Below are positions 1 through 14,104 of a DNA stretch of 64,000 bases, in pieces. This stretch comes from Cladorhizidae sp. MBARI D1340-BT2 (lineage: Eukaryota > Porifera > Demospongiae > Poecilosclerida > Cladorhizidae). The stretch is from positions 30,126,722 to 30,190,721 of the forward strand of contig JAQNBH010000003.1 of NCBI GenBank assembly GCA_028752905.1. Direction: 5' to 3'. Position 1 is the stretch's first letter, and each line of letters begins with the position of its first letter. The notes under the pieces are model-generated. The model was not told where the DNA came from, did not search any database, and saw only the letters and a list, made by a program, of their open reading frames with translations. A program made the translations under genes and the position numbers.

Positions 1-3000
1 TTATACCTGATGAAGGCTAGAGCATCTAGTCATTATTCCTGATGAAGGCTAGAGCATCTAGTCATTATTCCTGATGAAGGCTAGAGCATCTAGTCATTAT
101 TCCTGATGAAGACTAGAGCATCTAGTCATTATTCCTGATGAAGGCTAGAGCATCTAGTCATTATTCCTGATGAAGGCTAGAGCATCTAGTCATTATTCCT
201 GATGAAGCTATAGCACCTAGTCATTATTTCTGATGAAGGCTGGAGCATCTGGTAAATATTCATGATGATGGCTAGAGCATCTAGTCATTATTCCTGATGA
301 AGGCTAGAGCATCTAGTCATTATTCCTGATGACTAGACCATCTAGTCATTATTCCTGAAAGTTATGATTGCTGATGAAGGCTGGAGCATCTAGTCATTAT
401 TCCTGATGACTAGAGCATCTAGTCATTATTCCTGATAGTCATTTATTCCCAATGAAGAATGGAGCATCTATTCATTATTCCTGATGAAAGTCAGAGAATC
501 TAGTCATTATTCATTGATGAAGGCTAGAGCATCTAGTCATTATTCCTGATGAAGGTAAGAGCATCTAGTCAATATTCCTGATGAAGGCTAGAGCATCTAG
601 TCATTATTCCTGATGAAGGCTAGAGCATCTAGTCATTATTCCTGATGAAGACTAGAGCATCTAGTCATTATTCCTGATGAAGGCTAGAGCATCTAGTCAT
701 TATTCCTGATGAAGCCATAGCACCTAGTCATTATTCCTGATGAAGGCTGGAGCATCTAGTCAATATTCCTGATGATGGCTAGAGCATCTAGTCATTAGTC
801 CTGATGAAGGCTAGAGCATCTAGTCATTATTCCTGATGTCTAGAGCATCTAGTCATTATTCCTGAAGTTATGATTCCTGATAAAGGCTGGAGCATCTAGT
901 CATTATTCTGATGAAGGCTAGAGCATTTAGTCATTATTCCTGATGAAGGCTAGAGCATCTAGCTATTATTCGTTGATGAAGGCTAGAGCATCTAATCATT
1001 ATTCCTGATGAAGGTCAGAGCATCTAGTCATTATTCCTGATGAAGGCTAGAGAACCTAGTCATTATTTATGATGAAGGCTGTAGCATATAGTCAATATTC
1101 CTGATGAAGGCTAGAGCATCTAGTCATTATTCCTGATGAAGGCTAGAGCATCTAGTCATTATTACTGATGAAGGCTAGGGCATCTAGTCATTTTTCCTAA
1201 TGAAGGCTAGAGCATCAAGTCATTATTCCTGATGAAGGCTAGAATATCTAGTTATTATTCCTGATAAAGGCTAGAGCATCTAATCATTATTCCTGATGAA
1301 GGTAAGAGCATCTAGTCATTATTCCTGATGAAGGCTAGAGCACCTAGTCATTATTTATGATGAAGGCTGGAGCATATAGTCAATATTCCTGATGAAGGCT
1401 AGAGCATCTAGTCATTATTCCTGATGAAGGCTAGAGAATCTAGTCATTATTCCTGATAAAGGATAGGGCATCTAGTCATTATTCCTGATGACGGCTAGAG
1501 CATCAAGTCATTATTCCTGATGAAGGCTAGAGCATCTAGTCATTATTCCTGATAAAGGCTAGAGCATCTAGTCATTATTCCTGATGAAGGATAGAGCATC
1601 TAATCATTATTCCTGATGAAGGCTAGATCATCTAGTCAATATTCCTGATGAAGGCTAGAGCATCTAGTCATTATTCCTAACGAAGGCTAAGCTAGAGCAT
1701 CTAGTCATTATTCCTGATGACTAGAGCATCTAGTCATTATTCCTGATAGTCATTATTCCTGATGAAGGCTGCAGCATCTAGTCATTATTCCTCAAGAAGG
1801 CTAGAGCATCTGGTCATTATTCCTTGAGGAAGGCTAGAGCATCTAGTCATTATTCCTTGATGAAGGCTACAGCATGTAGTCATTATTCCTGATGAAAGTC
1901 AGAGCATCTAATCATTATTCATTGATGAAGGCTAGAGCACCTAGTCATTATTCCTGATGAAGGTCAGAGCATCTAGTCATTATTCATGATGATGGCTAGA
2001 GCATCTAGTCATTAGTCCTGATGAAGGCTAGAGAATCTAGTCATTATTCCTGATGACTAGAGCATCTAGTCATTATTCCTGATAGTCATTATTCCTGATA
2101 GTTATTATTCCTGGTAGCTTCTAGTCATTATTCCTGATGAAGGCTAGAGCATTTAGTCATTATTCCTAAGCATCTAGTCATTATTCCTTGATGAAAGCTA
2201 GAGCATCTAGTTATTATTCCTTGATGAAGGCTAGAGCATCTAGTCATTATTCCTGGTGAAGGTCAGAGCATCTAGTCATTATTCCTGATGAAGGCTAGAG
2301 CATCTAGTCATTATTCCTGATGAAGGCTAGAGCATCTAGTCATTATTCCTGATGAAGACTAGAGGATCTAGTCATTATTCCTGATGAAAGCTAGAGCATC
2401 TAGTCATTATTCCTGATGAAGGCTAGATTATCTAGTCATTATTCCTGATGAAGCTATAGCACCTAGTCATTATTCCTGATGAAGGCTGGAGCATCTAGTC
2501 AATATTCAAGATGATGGCTAGAGCATCTAGTCATTAGTCCTGATGAAGGCTAGAGCATCTAGTCATTATTCCTGATGACTAGACCATCTAGTCATTATTC
2601 CTGAAAGTTATGATTCCTGATAAAGGCTGGAGCATCTAGTCATTATTCTGATGAAGTCTAGAGCATTTAGTCATTATTCCTGATGAAGGCTAGAGCATCT
2701 AGTCATTATTCCTTGATGAAGGCTAGAGCATCTAGTTATTATTCCTTGATGAAGGCTAGAGCATCTAGTCATTATTCCTGATGAAGGTCAGAGCATCTAG
2801 TCATTATTCTGATGAAGGCTAGAGAATTTAGTCATTATTCCTGATGAAGGCTAGAGCATCTAGTCATTATTCCTGATGAAGGCTATAGCATCTAGTCATT
2901 ATTCCTGATGAAGGCTAGAGCATCTAGTCATTATTCCTGATGAAGGCTAGTCATTATTCCAGATGAAGGCTAGAGCATCTAGTCATTATTCCTGATGAAG

Positions 3001-3539
3001 GCTAGAGCATCTAGTCATTATTCCTGATGAAAGCTAGAGCATCTAGTCATTATTCCTGATGAAGGCTAGAGCATCTAATCATTATTCCTGATGAAGGCTG
3101 GAGTATCTAGTCAATATTCCTGATGAAGGCTAGAGCATCTAGTCATTATTCCTAATGAAGGCTAGGCTAGAGCATCTAGTCATTATTCCTGATGAGACTA
3201 GAGCATCAGTTATTCTAGTCATTATTCCTGATGACTAGAGCATCTAGTCATTATTCCTGATCGTCATTATTCCTGATGAAGGCTGGAGCATCTAGTCATT
3301 ATTCCTTGATGAAGGCTAGAGCATCTAGTCATTATTCCTGATGAAAGTCAGAGCATCTAGTCATTATTCATTGATGAAGGCTAGAGCACCTAGTCATTAT
3401 TCCTTATGAAGGTCAGAGCATCTAGTCATTATTCCTGATGATGGCTAGGGCATCTAGTCATTAGTCCTGATGAAGGCTAGATTATCTAGTCATTATTCCT
3501 GATGACTAGAGCATCTAGTCATTATTCCTGATAATTATT
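1..3539. repeat. Higher-order repeat unit A (about 3.54 kb)
   Basis: This is the first of two consecutive long HOR units. The rare variant string GATGAAGCTATAGCACC at 201, followed by a TGGTAAATATTCATG variant, recurs at 3740, an offset of 3539. The same offset holds for GTTATGATTGC (361 to 3900), the TTTATTCCCAATGAAGAATGG variant and CCTGAAGTTATG (to about 900). The true unit start is set by comparison with the next copy; base 1 is only the window edge. Confidence 0.85.
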
Positions 3540-6500
3540 ATTCCTGATGAAGGCTGAAGCTTCTAGTCATTATTCCTGATGAAGGCTTGAGTATTTAGTC
3601 ATTATTCCTGATGAAGGCTAGAGCATCTAGTCATTATTCCTTGATGAAGGCTAGAGCATCTAGTTATTATTCCTTGATGAAGGCTAGAGCATCTAGTCAT
3701 TATTCCTGATGAAGGCTAGAGCATCTAGTCATTATTCCTGATGAAGCTATAGCACCTAGTCATTATTTCTGATGAAGGCTGGAGCATCTGGTAAATATTC
3801 ATGATGATGGCTAGAGCATCTAGTCATTATTCCTGATGAAGGCTAGAGCATCTAGTCATTATTCCTGATGACTAGACCATCTAGTCATTATTCCTGAAAG
3901 TTATGATTGCTGATGAAGGCTGGAGCATCTAGTCATTATTCCTGATGACTAGAGCATCTAGTCATTATTCCTGATAGTCATTTATTCCCAATGAAGAATG
4001 GAGCATCTATTCATTATTCCTGATGAAAGTCAGAGAATCTAGTCATTATTCATTGATGAAGGCTAGAGCATCTAGTCATTATTCCTGATGAAGGTAAGAG
4101 CATCTAGTCAATATTCCTGATGAAGGCTAGAGCATCTAGTCATTATTCCTGATGAAGGCTAGAGCATCTAGTCATTATTCCTGATGAAGACTAGAGCATC
4201 TAGTCATTATTCCTGATGAAGGCTAGAGCATCTAGTCATTATTCCTGATGAAGCCATAGCACCTAGTCATTATTCCTGATGAAGGCTGGAGCATCTAGTC
4301 AATATTCCTGATGATGGCTAGAGCATCTAGTCATTAGTCCTGATGAAGGCTAGAGCATCTAGTCATTATTCCTGATGTCTAGAGCATCTAGTCATTATTC
4401 CTGAAGTTATGATTCCTGATAAAGGCTGGAGCATCTAGTCATTATTCTGATGAAGGCTAGAGCATCTAGTCATTATTCCTGATGAAGGCTAGAGAACCTA
4501 GTCATTATTTATGATGAAGGCTGTAGCATATAGTCAATATTCCTGATGAAGGCTAGAGCATCTAGTCATTATTCCTGATGAAGGCTAGAGCATCTAGTCA
4601 TTATTACTGATGAAGGCTAGGGCATCTAGTCATTTTTCCTGATGAAGGCTAGAGCATCAAGTCATTATTCCTGATGAAGGCTAGAATATCTAGTTATTAT
4701 TCCTGATAAAGGCTAGAGCATCTAATCATTATTCCTGATGAAGGTAAGAGCATCTAGTCATTATTCCTGATGAAGGCTAGAGCACCTAGTCATTATTTAT
4801 GATGAAGGCTGGAGCATATAGTCAATATTCCTGATGAAGGCTAGAGCATCTAGTCATTATTCCTGATGAAGGCTAGAGAATCTAGTCATTATTCCTGATA
4901 AAGGATAGGGCATCTAGTCATTATTCCTGATGACGGCTAGAGCATCAAGTCATTATTCCTGATGAAGGCTAGAGCATCTAGTCATTATTCCGGATAAAGG
5001 CTAGAGCATCTAGTCATTATTCCTGATGAAGGATAGAGCATCTAATCATTATTCCTGATGAAGGCTAGATCATCTAGTCAATATTCCTGATGAAGGCTAG
5101 AGCATCTAGTCATTATTCCTAACGAAGGCTAAGCTAGAGCATCTAGTCATTATTCCTGATGACTAGAGCATCTAGTCATTATTCCTGATAGTCATTATTC
5201 CTGATGAAGGCTGCAGCATCTAGTCATTATTCCTCAAGAAGGCTAGAGCATCTGGTCATTATTCCTTGAGGAAGGCTAGAGCATCTAGTCATTATTCCTT
5301 GATGAAGGCTACAGCATGTAGTCATTATTCCTGATGAAAGTCAGAGCATCTAATCATTATTCATTGATGAAGGCTAGAGCACCTAGTCATTATTCCTGAT
5401 GAAGGTCAGAGCATCTAGTCATTATTCATGATGATGGCTAGAGCATCTAGTCATTAGTCCTGATGAAGGCTAGAGAATCTAGTCATTATTCCTGATGACT
5501 AGAGCATCTAGTCATTATTCCTGATAGTCATTATTCCTGATAGTTATTATTCCTGGTAGCTTCTAGTCATTATTCCTGATGAAGGCTAGAGCATTTAGTC
5601 ATTATTCCTAAGCATCTAGTCATTATTCCTTGATGAAAGCTAGAGCATCTAGTTATTATTCCTTGATGAAGGCTAGAGCATCTAGTCATTATTCCTGGTG
5701 AAGGTCAGAGCATCTAGTCATTATTCCTGATGAAGGCTAGAGCATCTAGTCATTATTCCTGATGAAGGCTAGAGCATCTAGTCATTATTCCTGATGAAGA
5801 CTAGAGGATCTAGTCATTATTCCTGATGAAAGCTAGAGCATCTAGTCATTATTCCTGATGAAGGCTAGATTATCTAGTCATTATTCCTGATGAAGCTATA
5901 GCACCTAGTCATTATTCCTGATGAAGGCTGGAGCATCTAGTCAATATTCAAGATGATGGCTAGAGCATCTAGTCATTAGTCCTGATGAAGGCTAGAGCAT
6001 CTAGTCATTATTCCTGATGACTAGACCATCTAGTCATTATTCCTGAAAGTTATGATTCCTGATAAAGGCTGGAGCATCTAGTCATTATTCTGATGAAGGC
6101 TAGAGCATTTAGTCATTATTCCTGATGAAGGCTAGAGCATCTAGTCATTATTCCTTGATGAAGGCTAGAGCATCTAGTTATTATTCCTTGATGAAGGCTA
6201 GAGCATCTAGTCATTATTCCTGATGAAGGTCATTTAGTCATTATTCCTGATGAAGGCTAGAGCATCTAGTCATTATTCCTGATGAAGGCTATAGCATCTA
6301 GTCATTATTCCTGATGAAGGCTAGAGCATCTAGTCATTATTCCTGATGAAGGCTAGTCATTATTCCAGATGAAGGCTAGAGCATCTAGTCATTATTCCTG
6401 ATGAAGACTAGAGCATCTAGTCATTATTCCTGATGAAAGCTAGAGCATCTAGTCATTATTCCTGATGAAGGCTAGAGCATCTAATCATTATTCCTGATGA

Positions 6501-7119
6501 AGGCTGGAGTATCTAGTCAATATTCCTGATGAAGGCTAGAGCATCTAGTCATTATTCCTAATGAAGGCTAGGCTAGAGCATCTAGTCATTATTCCTGATG
6601 AGACTAGAGCATCAGTTATTCTAGTCATTATTCCTGATGACTAGAGCATCTAGTCATTATTCCTGATCGTCATTATTCCTGATGAAGGCTGGAGCATCTA
6701 GTCATTATTCCTTGATGAAGGCTAGAGCATCTAGTCATTATTCCTGATGAAAGTCAGAGCATCTAGTCATTATTCATTGATGAAGGCTAGAGCACCTAGT
6801 CATTATTCCTTATGAAGGTCAGAGCATCTAGTCATTATTCCTGATGATGGCTAGGGCATCTAGTCATTAGTCCTGATGAAGGCTAGATTATCTAGTCATT
6901 ATTCCTGATGACTAGAGCATCTAGTCATTATTCCTGATAATTATTATTCCTGATGAAGGCTGAAGCTTCTAGTCATTATTCCTGATGAAAGCTTGAGTAT
7001 TTAGTCATTATTCCTGATGAAGGCTAGAGCATCTAGTCATTATTCCTTGATGAAGGCTAGAGCATCTAGTTATTATTCCTTGATGAAGGCTAGAGCATCT
7101 AGTCATTATTCCTGATGAA
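3540..7119. repeat. Higher-order repeat unit B, copy of A with two deletions
   Basis: This unit follows unit A variant by variant. The offset is 3539 to about 4440, then 3442 (AGAGAACCTA at 1049 versus 4491; AACGAAGGCTAAGC near 1680 versus 5122), then 3406 after about 6230 (GGCTAGTCATTATTCCAG at 2945 versus 6351; TGAAGCTTCT at 3555 versus 6961). It has therefore lost about 97 bp (three monomers) and about 36 bp relative to A. Similarity to A fades near 7119, where a GGTCAGAGAATC variant begins. Confidence 0.8.
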
Positions 7120-10100
7120 GGTCAGAGAATCTAGTCATTATTCCTGATGAAGGCTAGAGCACCTAGTCATTATTTATGATGAAGGCTGGAGCATATAATC
7201 AATATTCCTGATGAAGACTAGAGCATCTAGTCATTATTCCTGATGACGAAGGCTGGAGCATCTAGTCATTAAGGCTGGAGCATCTATTCATTATTCCTGA
7301 TGAAGACTAGAGCATCTAGTTATTATTCCTGATGAAGGCTAGAGCTTCTAGTAATTATTTCTGATGAAGGCTATAGTCATTATTCCTGATGAAGGCTAGA
7401 GCATCTCGTCATTATTCCTGGAGCATCTAGTCATTATTCCTGATGAAGGCTAGAGCATCTAGTCATTATTCCTGATGAAGGCTAGAGCATCTAGTCATTA
7501 TTCCTGATGAGGGCTAGAGCATCTAGTCATTATTCCTTGATGAAATCTAGAGCATCTAGTTATTATTCCTTGATGAAGGCTAGAGCATCTAGTCATTATT
7601 CCTGGTGAAGGTCAGAGCATCTAGTCATTATTCCTGATGAAGGCTAGAGCATCTAGTCATTATTCCTGATGAAGGCTAGAGCATCTAGTCATTATTCCTG
7701 ATGAAGACTAGAGGATCTAGTCATTATTCCTGATGAAAGCTAGAGCATCTAGTCATTATTCCTGATGAAGGCTAGATTATCTAGTCATTATTCCTGATGA
7801 AGCTATAGCACCTAGTCATTATTCCTGATGAAGGCTGGAGCATCTAGTCAATATTTAAGATGATGGCTAGAGCATCTAGTCATTAGTCCTGATGAAGGCT
7901 AGAGCATCTAGTCATTATTCCTGATGACTAGACCATCTAGTCATTATTCCTGAAAGTTATGATTCCTGATAAAGGCTGGAGCATCTAGTCATTATTCTGA
8001 TGAAGGCTAGAGCATTTAGTCATTATTCCTGATGAAGGCTAGAGCATCTAGTCATTATTCCTTGATGAAGGCTAGAGCATCTAGTTATTATTCCTTGATG
8101 AAGGCTAGAGCATCTAGTCATTATTCCTGATGAAGGTCAGAGCATCTAGTCATTATTCTGATGAAGGCTAGAGAATTTAGTCATTATTCCTGATGAAGGC
8201 TAGAGCATCTAGTCATTATTCCTGATGAAGGCTATAGCATCTAGTCATTATTCCTGATGAAGGCTAGAGCATCTAGTCATTATTCCTGATGAAGGCTAGT
8301 CATTATTCCAGATGAAGGCTAGAGCATCTAGTCATTATTCCTGATGAAGGCTAGAGCATCTAGTCATTATTCCTGATGAAAGCTAGAGCATCTAGTCATT
8401 ATTCCTGATGAAGGCTAGAGCATCTAATCATTATTCCTGATGAAGGCTGGAGTATCTAGTCAATATTCCTGATGAAGGCTAGAGCATCTAGTCATTATTC
8501 CTAATGAAGGCTAGGCTAGAGCATCTAGTCATTATTCCTGATGAGACTAGAGCATCAGTTATTCTAGTCATTATTCCTGATGACTAGAGCATCTAGTCAT
8601 TATTCCTGATCGTCATTATTCCTGATGAAGGCTGGAGCATCTAGTCATTATTCCTTGATGAAGGCTAGAGCATCTAGTCATTATTCCTGATGAAAGTCAG
8701 AGCATCTAGTCATTATTCATTGATGAAGGCTAGAGCACCTAGTCATTATTCCTTATGAAGGTCAGAGCATCTAGTCATTATTCCTGATGATGGCTAGGGC
8801 ATCTAGTCATTAGTCCTGATGAAGGCTAGATTATCTAGTCATTATTCCTGATGACTAGAGCATCTAGTCATTATTCCTGATAATTATTATTCCTGATGAA
8901 GGCTGAAGCTTCTAGTCATTATTCCTGATGAAGGCTTGAGTATTTAGTCATTATTCCTGATGAAGGCTAGAGCATCTAGTCATTATTCCTGATGAAGGTC
9001 AGAGAATCTAGTCATTATTCCTGATGAAGGCTAGAGCACCTAGTCATTATTTATGATGAAGGCTGGAGCATATAATCAATATTCCTGATGAAGACTAGAG
9101 CATCTAGTCATTATTCCTGATGACGAAGGCTGGAGCATCTAGTCATTAAGGCTGGAGCATCTATTCATTATTCCTGATGAAGACTAGAGCATCTAGTTAT
9201 TATTCCTGATGAAGGCTAGAGCTTCTAGTAATTATTTCTGATGAAGGCTATAGTCATTATTCCTGATGAAGGCTAGAGCATCTCGTCATTATTCCTGGAG
9301 CATCTAGTCATTATTCCTGATGAAGGCTAGAGCATCTAGTCATTATTCCTGATGAAGGCTAGAGCATCTAGTCATTATTCCTGATGAGGGCTAGAGCATC
9401 TAGTCATTATTCCTTGATGAAATCTAGAGCATCTAGTTATTATTCCTTGATGAAGGCTAGAGCATCTAGTCATTATTCCTGGTGAAGGTCAGAGCATCTA
9501 GTCATTATTCCTGATGAAGGCTAGAGCATCTAGTCATTATTCCTGATGAAGGCTAGAGCATCTAGTCATTATTACTGATGAAGACTAGAGGATCTAGTCA
9601 TTATTCCTGATGAAAGCTAGAGCATCTAGTCATTATTCCTGATGAAGGCTAGATTATCTAGTCATTATTCCTGATGAAGCTATAGCACCTAGTCATTATT
9701 CCTGATGAAGGCTGGAGCATCTAGTCAATATTCAAGATGATGGCTAGAGCATCTAGTCATTAGTCCTGATGAAGGCTAGAGCATCTAGTCATAATTCCTG
9801 ATGACTAGACCATCTAGTCATTATTCCTGAAAGTTATGATTCCTGATAAAGGCTGGAGCATCTAGTCATTATTCTGATGAAGGCTAGAGCATTTAGTCAT
9901 TATTCCTGATGAAGGCTAGAGCATCTAGTCATTATTCCTTGATGAAGGCTAGAGCATCTAGTTATTATTCCTTGATGAAGGCTAGAGCATCTAGTCATTA
10001 TTCCTGATGAAGGTCAGAGCATCTAGTCATTATTCTGATGAAGGCTAGAGAATTTAGTCATTATTCCTGATGATGACTAGAGCATCTAGTCATTATTCCT

Positions 10101-10870
10101 GATGAAGGCTATAGCATCTAGTCATTATTCCTGATGAAGGCTAGAGCATCTAGTCATTATTCCTGATGAAGGCTAGTCATTATTCCAGATGAAGGCTAGA
10201 GCATCTAGTCATTATTCCTGATGAAGGCTAGAGCATCTAGTCATTATTCCTGATGAAAGCTAGAGCATCTAGTCATTATTCCTGATGAAGGCTAGAGCAT
10301 CTAGTCATTATTCCTGATGAAGGCTGGAGTATCTAGTCAATATTCCTGATGAAGGCTAGAGCATCTAGTCATTATTCCTAATGAAGGCTAGGCTAGAGCA
10401 TCTAGTCATTATTACTGATGAGACTAGAGCATCAGTTATTCTAGTCATTATTCCTGATGACTAGAGCATCTAGTCATTATTCCTGATCGTCATTATTCCT
10501 TATGAAGGCTGGAGCATCTAGTCATTATTCCTTGATGAAGGCTAGAGCATCTAGTCATTATTCCTGATGAAAGTCAGAGCATCTAGTCATTATTCATTGA
10601 TGAAGGCTAGAGCACCTAGTCATTATTCCTTATGAAGGTCAGAGCATCTAGTCATTATTCATGATGATGGCTAGGGCATCTAGTCATTAGTCCTGATGAA
10701 GGCTAGATTATCTAGTCATTATTCCTGATGACTAGAGCATCTAGTCATTATTCCTGATAATTATTATTCCTGATGAAGGCTGAAGCTTCTAGTCATTATT
10801 CCTTGATGAAGGCTAGAGCATCTAGTTATTATTCCTTGATGAAGGCTAGAGCATCTAGTCATTATTCCTG
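7120..10870. repeat. Two HOR units of about 1.88 kb
   Basis: The junction variant CATTAAGGCTGG (a monomer missing its TTCCTGATG portion) has its AAGG at 7271, 9148 and 11027. The GATGAGGGCTAGAG variant sits at about 7511 and 9388, an offset of 1877, and the ATCAGTTATTCTAG variant at 8554 and 10431, again 1877. The core of this unit also matches 2185-3600 at an offset of 5349, so the 1.9-kb unit is a shortened descendant or ancestor of the 3.4-kb unit. Confidence 0.75.
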
Positions 10871-11581
10871 ATGAAGGTCAGAGAATCTAGTCATTATTCC
10901 TGATGAAGGCTAGAGCACCTAGTCATTATTTATGATGAAGGCTGGAGCATATAATCAATATTCCTGATGAAGGCTAGAGCATCTAGTCATTATTCCTGAT
11001 GACGAAGGCTGGAGCATCTAGTCATTAAGGCTGGAGCATCTAGTCATTATTCCTGATGAAGACTAGAGCATCTAGTCATTATTCCTGATGAAGGCTAGAG
11101 CTTCTAGTAATTGTTTCTGATGAAGGCTATAGTCATTATTCCTGATGAAGGCTAGAGCATCTCGTCATTATTCCTGGAGCATCTAGTCATTATTCCTGAT
11201 GAGGGCTAGAGCATCTATTCATTATCCTGATGAAGGCCACAGCATCTAGTCATTATTCCTGATGAAGGCTAGAGCACCTAGTCATTATTCCTGATGAAGG
11301 CTAGAACACCTAGTCATTATTCCTGATGAAGGCTAGAGCATCTAGTCATTATTCTCCTGATGAAGGCTAGAGCATGTAGTCATTAATCCTGATGAAGGCT
11401 AGAGCATCTAGTCATTATTCCTGATGAAGGCTAGAGCATCTAGTCATTATTCCTGATGAAGGCTAGAGCATCTAGTCATTATTCCTGATGAAGGCTAGAG
11501 CATCTAGTCATTATTCCTGATGAAGGCTAGAGCATCTAGTCGTTATTCCTGATGAAGGCTAGAACATCTAGTCATTATTCC

Positions 11582-11606
11582 TGATGACTAGAGCATCTAG
11601 TCATTA
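11582..11606. repeat. Example of the 29-bp hairpin monomer variant
   Basis: In the variant that loses AGG, the sequence becomes ATGACTAGA (11584-11592), loop GCA, TCTAGTCAT (11596-11604). That is a perfect 9-bp inverted repeat, extended by a G.T pair and a T:A pair to 11 bp. The standard monomer has only the 5-bp CTAGA/TCTAG dyad around the same GCA loop. The variant recurs many times in both arms, often directly followed by a truncated GATAGTCATTATTCC unit. Whether it forms a cruciform in the cell is unknown. Confidence 0.8.
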
Positions 11607-14104
11607 TTCCTGATGAAGCTATAGCACCGAGTCATTATTCCTGATGAAGGCTGGAGCATCTAGTCAATATTCATGATGATGGCTAGAGCATCTAGTCATT
11701 ATTCCTGATGAAGGCTAGAGCATCTAGTCATTATTCCTTGATGAAGGCTACAGCATGTAGTCATTATTCCTGATGAAAGTCAGAGCATCTAATCATTATT
11801 CATTGATGAAGGCTAGAGCACCTAGTCATTATTCCTGATGAAGGTCAGAGCATCTAGTCATTATTCATGATGATGGCTAGAGCATCTAGTCATAAGTCCT
11901 GATGAAGGCTAGAGCATCTAGTCATTATTTCTGATGACTAGAGCATCTAGTCATTATTCCTGATAGTCATTATTCCTGATAGTTATTATTCCTGGTAGCT
12001 TCTAGTCATTATTCCTGATGAAGGCTAGAGCATTTAGTCATTATTCCTAAGCATATAGTCATTATTCCTTGATGAAAGCTAGAGCATCTAGTTATTATTC
12101 CTTGATGAAGGCTAGAGCATCTAGTCATTATTCCTGGTGAAGGTCAGAGCATCTAGTCATTATTCCTGATGAAGGCTAGAGCATCTAGTCATTATTCCTG
12201 ATGAAGGCTAGAGCATCTAGTCATTATTCCTGATGAAGACTAGAGGATCTAGTCATTATTCCTGATGAAAGCTAGAGCATCTAGTCATTATTCCTGATGA
12301 AGGCTAGATTATCTAGTCATTATTCCTGATGAAGCTATAGCACCTAGTCATTATTCCTGATGAAGGCTGGAGCATCTAGTCAATATTCAAGGTGATGGCT
12401 AGAGCATCTAGTCATTAGTCCTGATGAAGGCTAGAGCATCTAGTCATTATTCCTGATGACTAGACCATCTAGTCATTATTCCTGAAAGTTATGATTCCTG
12501 ATAAAGGCTGGAGCATCTAGTCATTATTCTGATGAAGGCTAGAGAATTTAGTCATTATTCCTGATGAAGGCTAGAGCATCTAGTCATTATTCCTTGATGA
12601 AGGCTAGAGCATCTAGTTATTATTCCTTGATGAAGGCTAGAGCATCTAGTCATTATTCCTGATGAAGGTCAGAGCATCTAGTCATTATTCCTCAAGAAGG
12701 CTAGAGCATCTGGTCATTATTCCTTGAGGAAGGCTAGAGCATCTAGTCATTATTCCTTGATGAAAGCTACAGCATGTAGTCATTATTCCTGATGAAAGTC
12801 GGAGCATCTAATCATTATTCATTGATGAAGGCTAGAGCACCTAGTCATTATTCCTGATGAAGGTCAGAGCATCTAGTCATTATTCATGATGATGGCTAGA
12901 GCATCTAGTCATTAGTCCTGATGAAGGCTAGAGCATCTAGTCATTATTCCTGATGACTAGAGCATCTAGTCATTATTCCTGATAGTCATTATTCCTGATA
13001 GTTATTATTCCTGGTAGCTTCTAGTCATTATTCCTGATGAAGGCTAGAGCATTTAGTCATTATTCCTAAGCATCTAGTCATTATTCCTTGATGAAAGCTA
13101 GAGCATCTAGTTATTATTCCTTGATGAAGGCTAGAGCATCTAGTCATTATTCCTGGTGAAGGTCAGAGCATCTAGTCATTATTCCTGATGAAGGCTAGAG
13201 CATCTAGTCATTATTCCTGATGAAGGCTAGAGCATCTAGTCATTATTCCTGATGAAGACTAGAGGATCTAGTCATTATTCCTGATGACAGCTAGAGCATC
13301 TAGTCATTATTCCTGATGAAGGCTAGATTATCTAGTCATTATTCCTGATGAAGCTATAGCACCTAGTCATTATTCCTGATGAAGGCTGGAGCATCTAGTC
13401 AATATTCAAGATGATGGCTAGAGCATCTAGTCATTAGTCCTGATGAAGGCTAGAGCATCTAGTCATTATTCCTGATGACTAGACCATCTAGTCATTATTC
13501 CTGAAAGTTATGATTCCTGATAAAGGCTGGAGCATCTAGTCATTATTCTGATGAAGGCTAGAGCATTTAGTCATTATTCCTGATGAAGGCTAGAGCATCT
13601 AGTCATTATTCCTTGATGAAGGTTAGAGCATCTAGTTATTATTCCTTGATGAAGGCTAGAGCATCTAGTCATTATTCCTGATGAAGGTCAGAGCATCTAG
13701 TCATTATTCTGATGAAGGCTAGAGAATTTAGTCATTATTACTGATGAAGGCTAGAGCATCTAGTCATTATTCCTGATGAAGGCTATAGCATCTAGTCATT
13801 ATTCCTGATGAAGGCTAGAGCATCTAGTCATTATTCCTGATGAAGGCTAGTCATTATTCCAGATGAAGGCTAGAGCATCTAGTCATTATTCCTGATGAAG
13901 GCTAGAGCATCTAGTCATTATTCCTGATGAAAGCTAGAGCATCTAGTCATTATTCCTGATGAAGGCTAGAGCATCTAATCATTATTCCTGATGAAGGCTG
14001 GAGTATCTAGTCAATATTCCTGATGAAGGCTAGAGCATCTAGTCATTATTCCTAATGAAGGCTAGGCTAGAGCATCTAGTCATTATTCCTGATGAGACTA
14101 GAGC

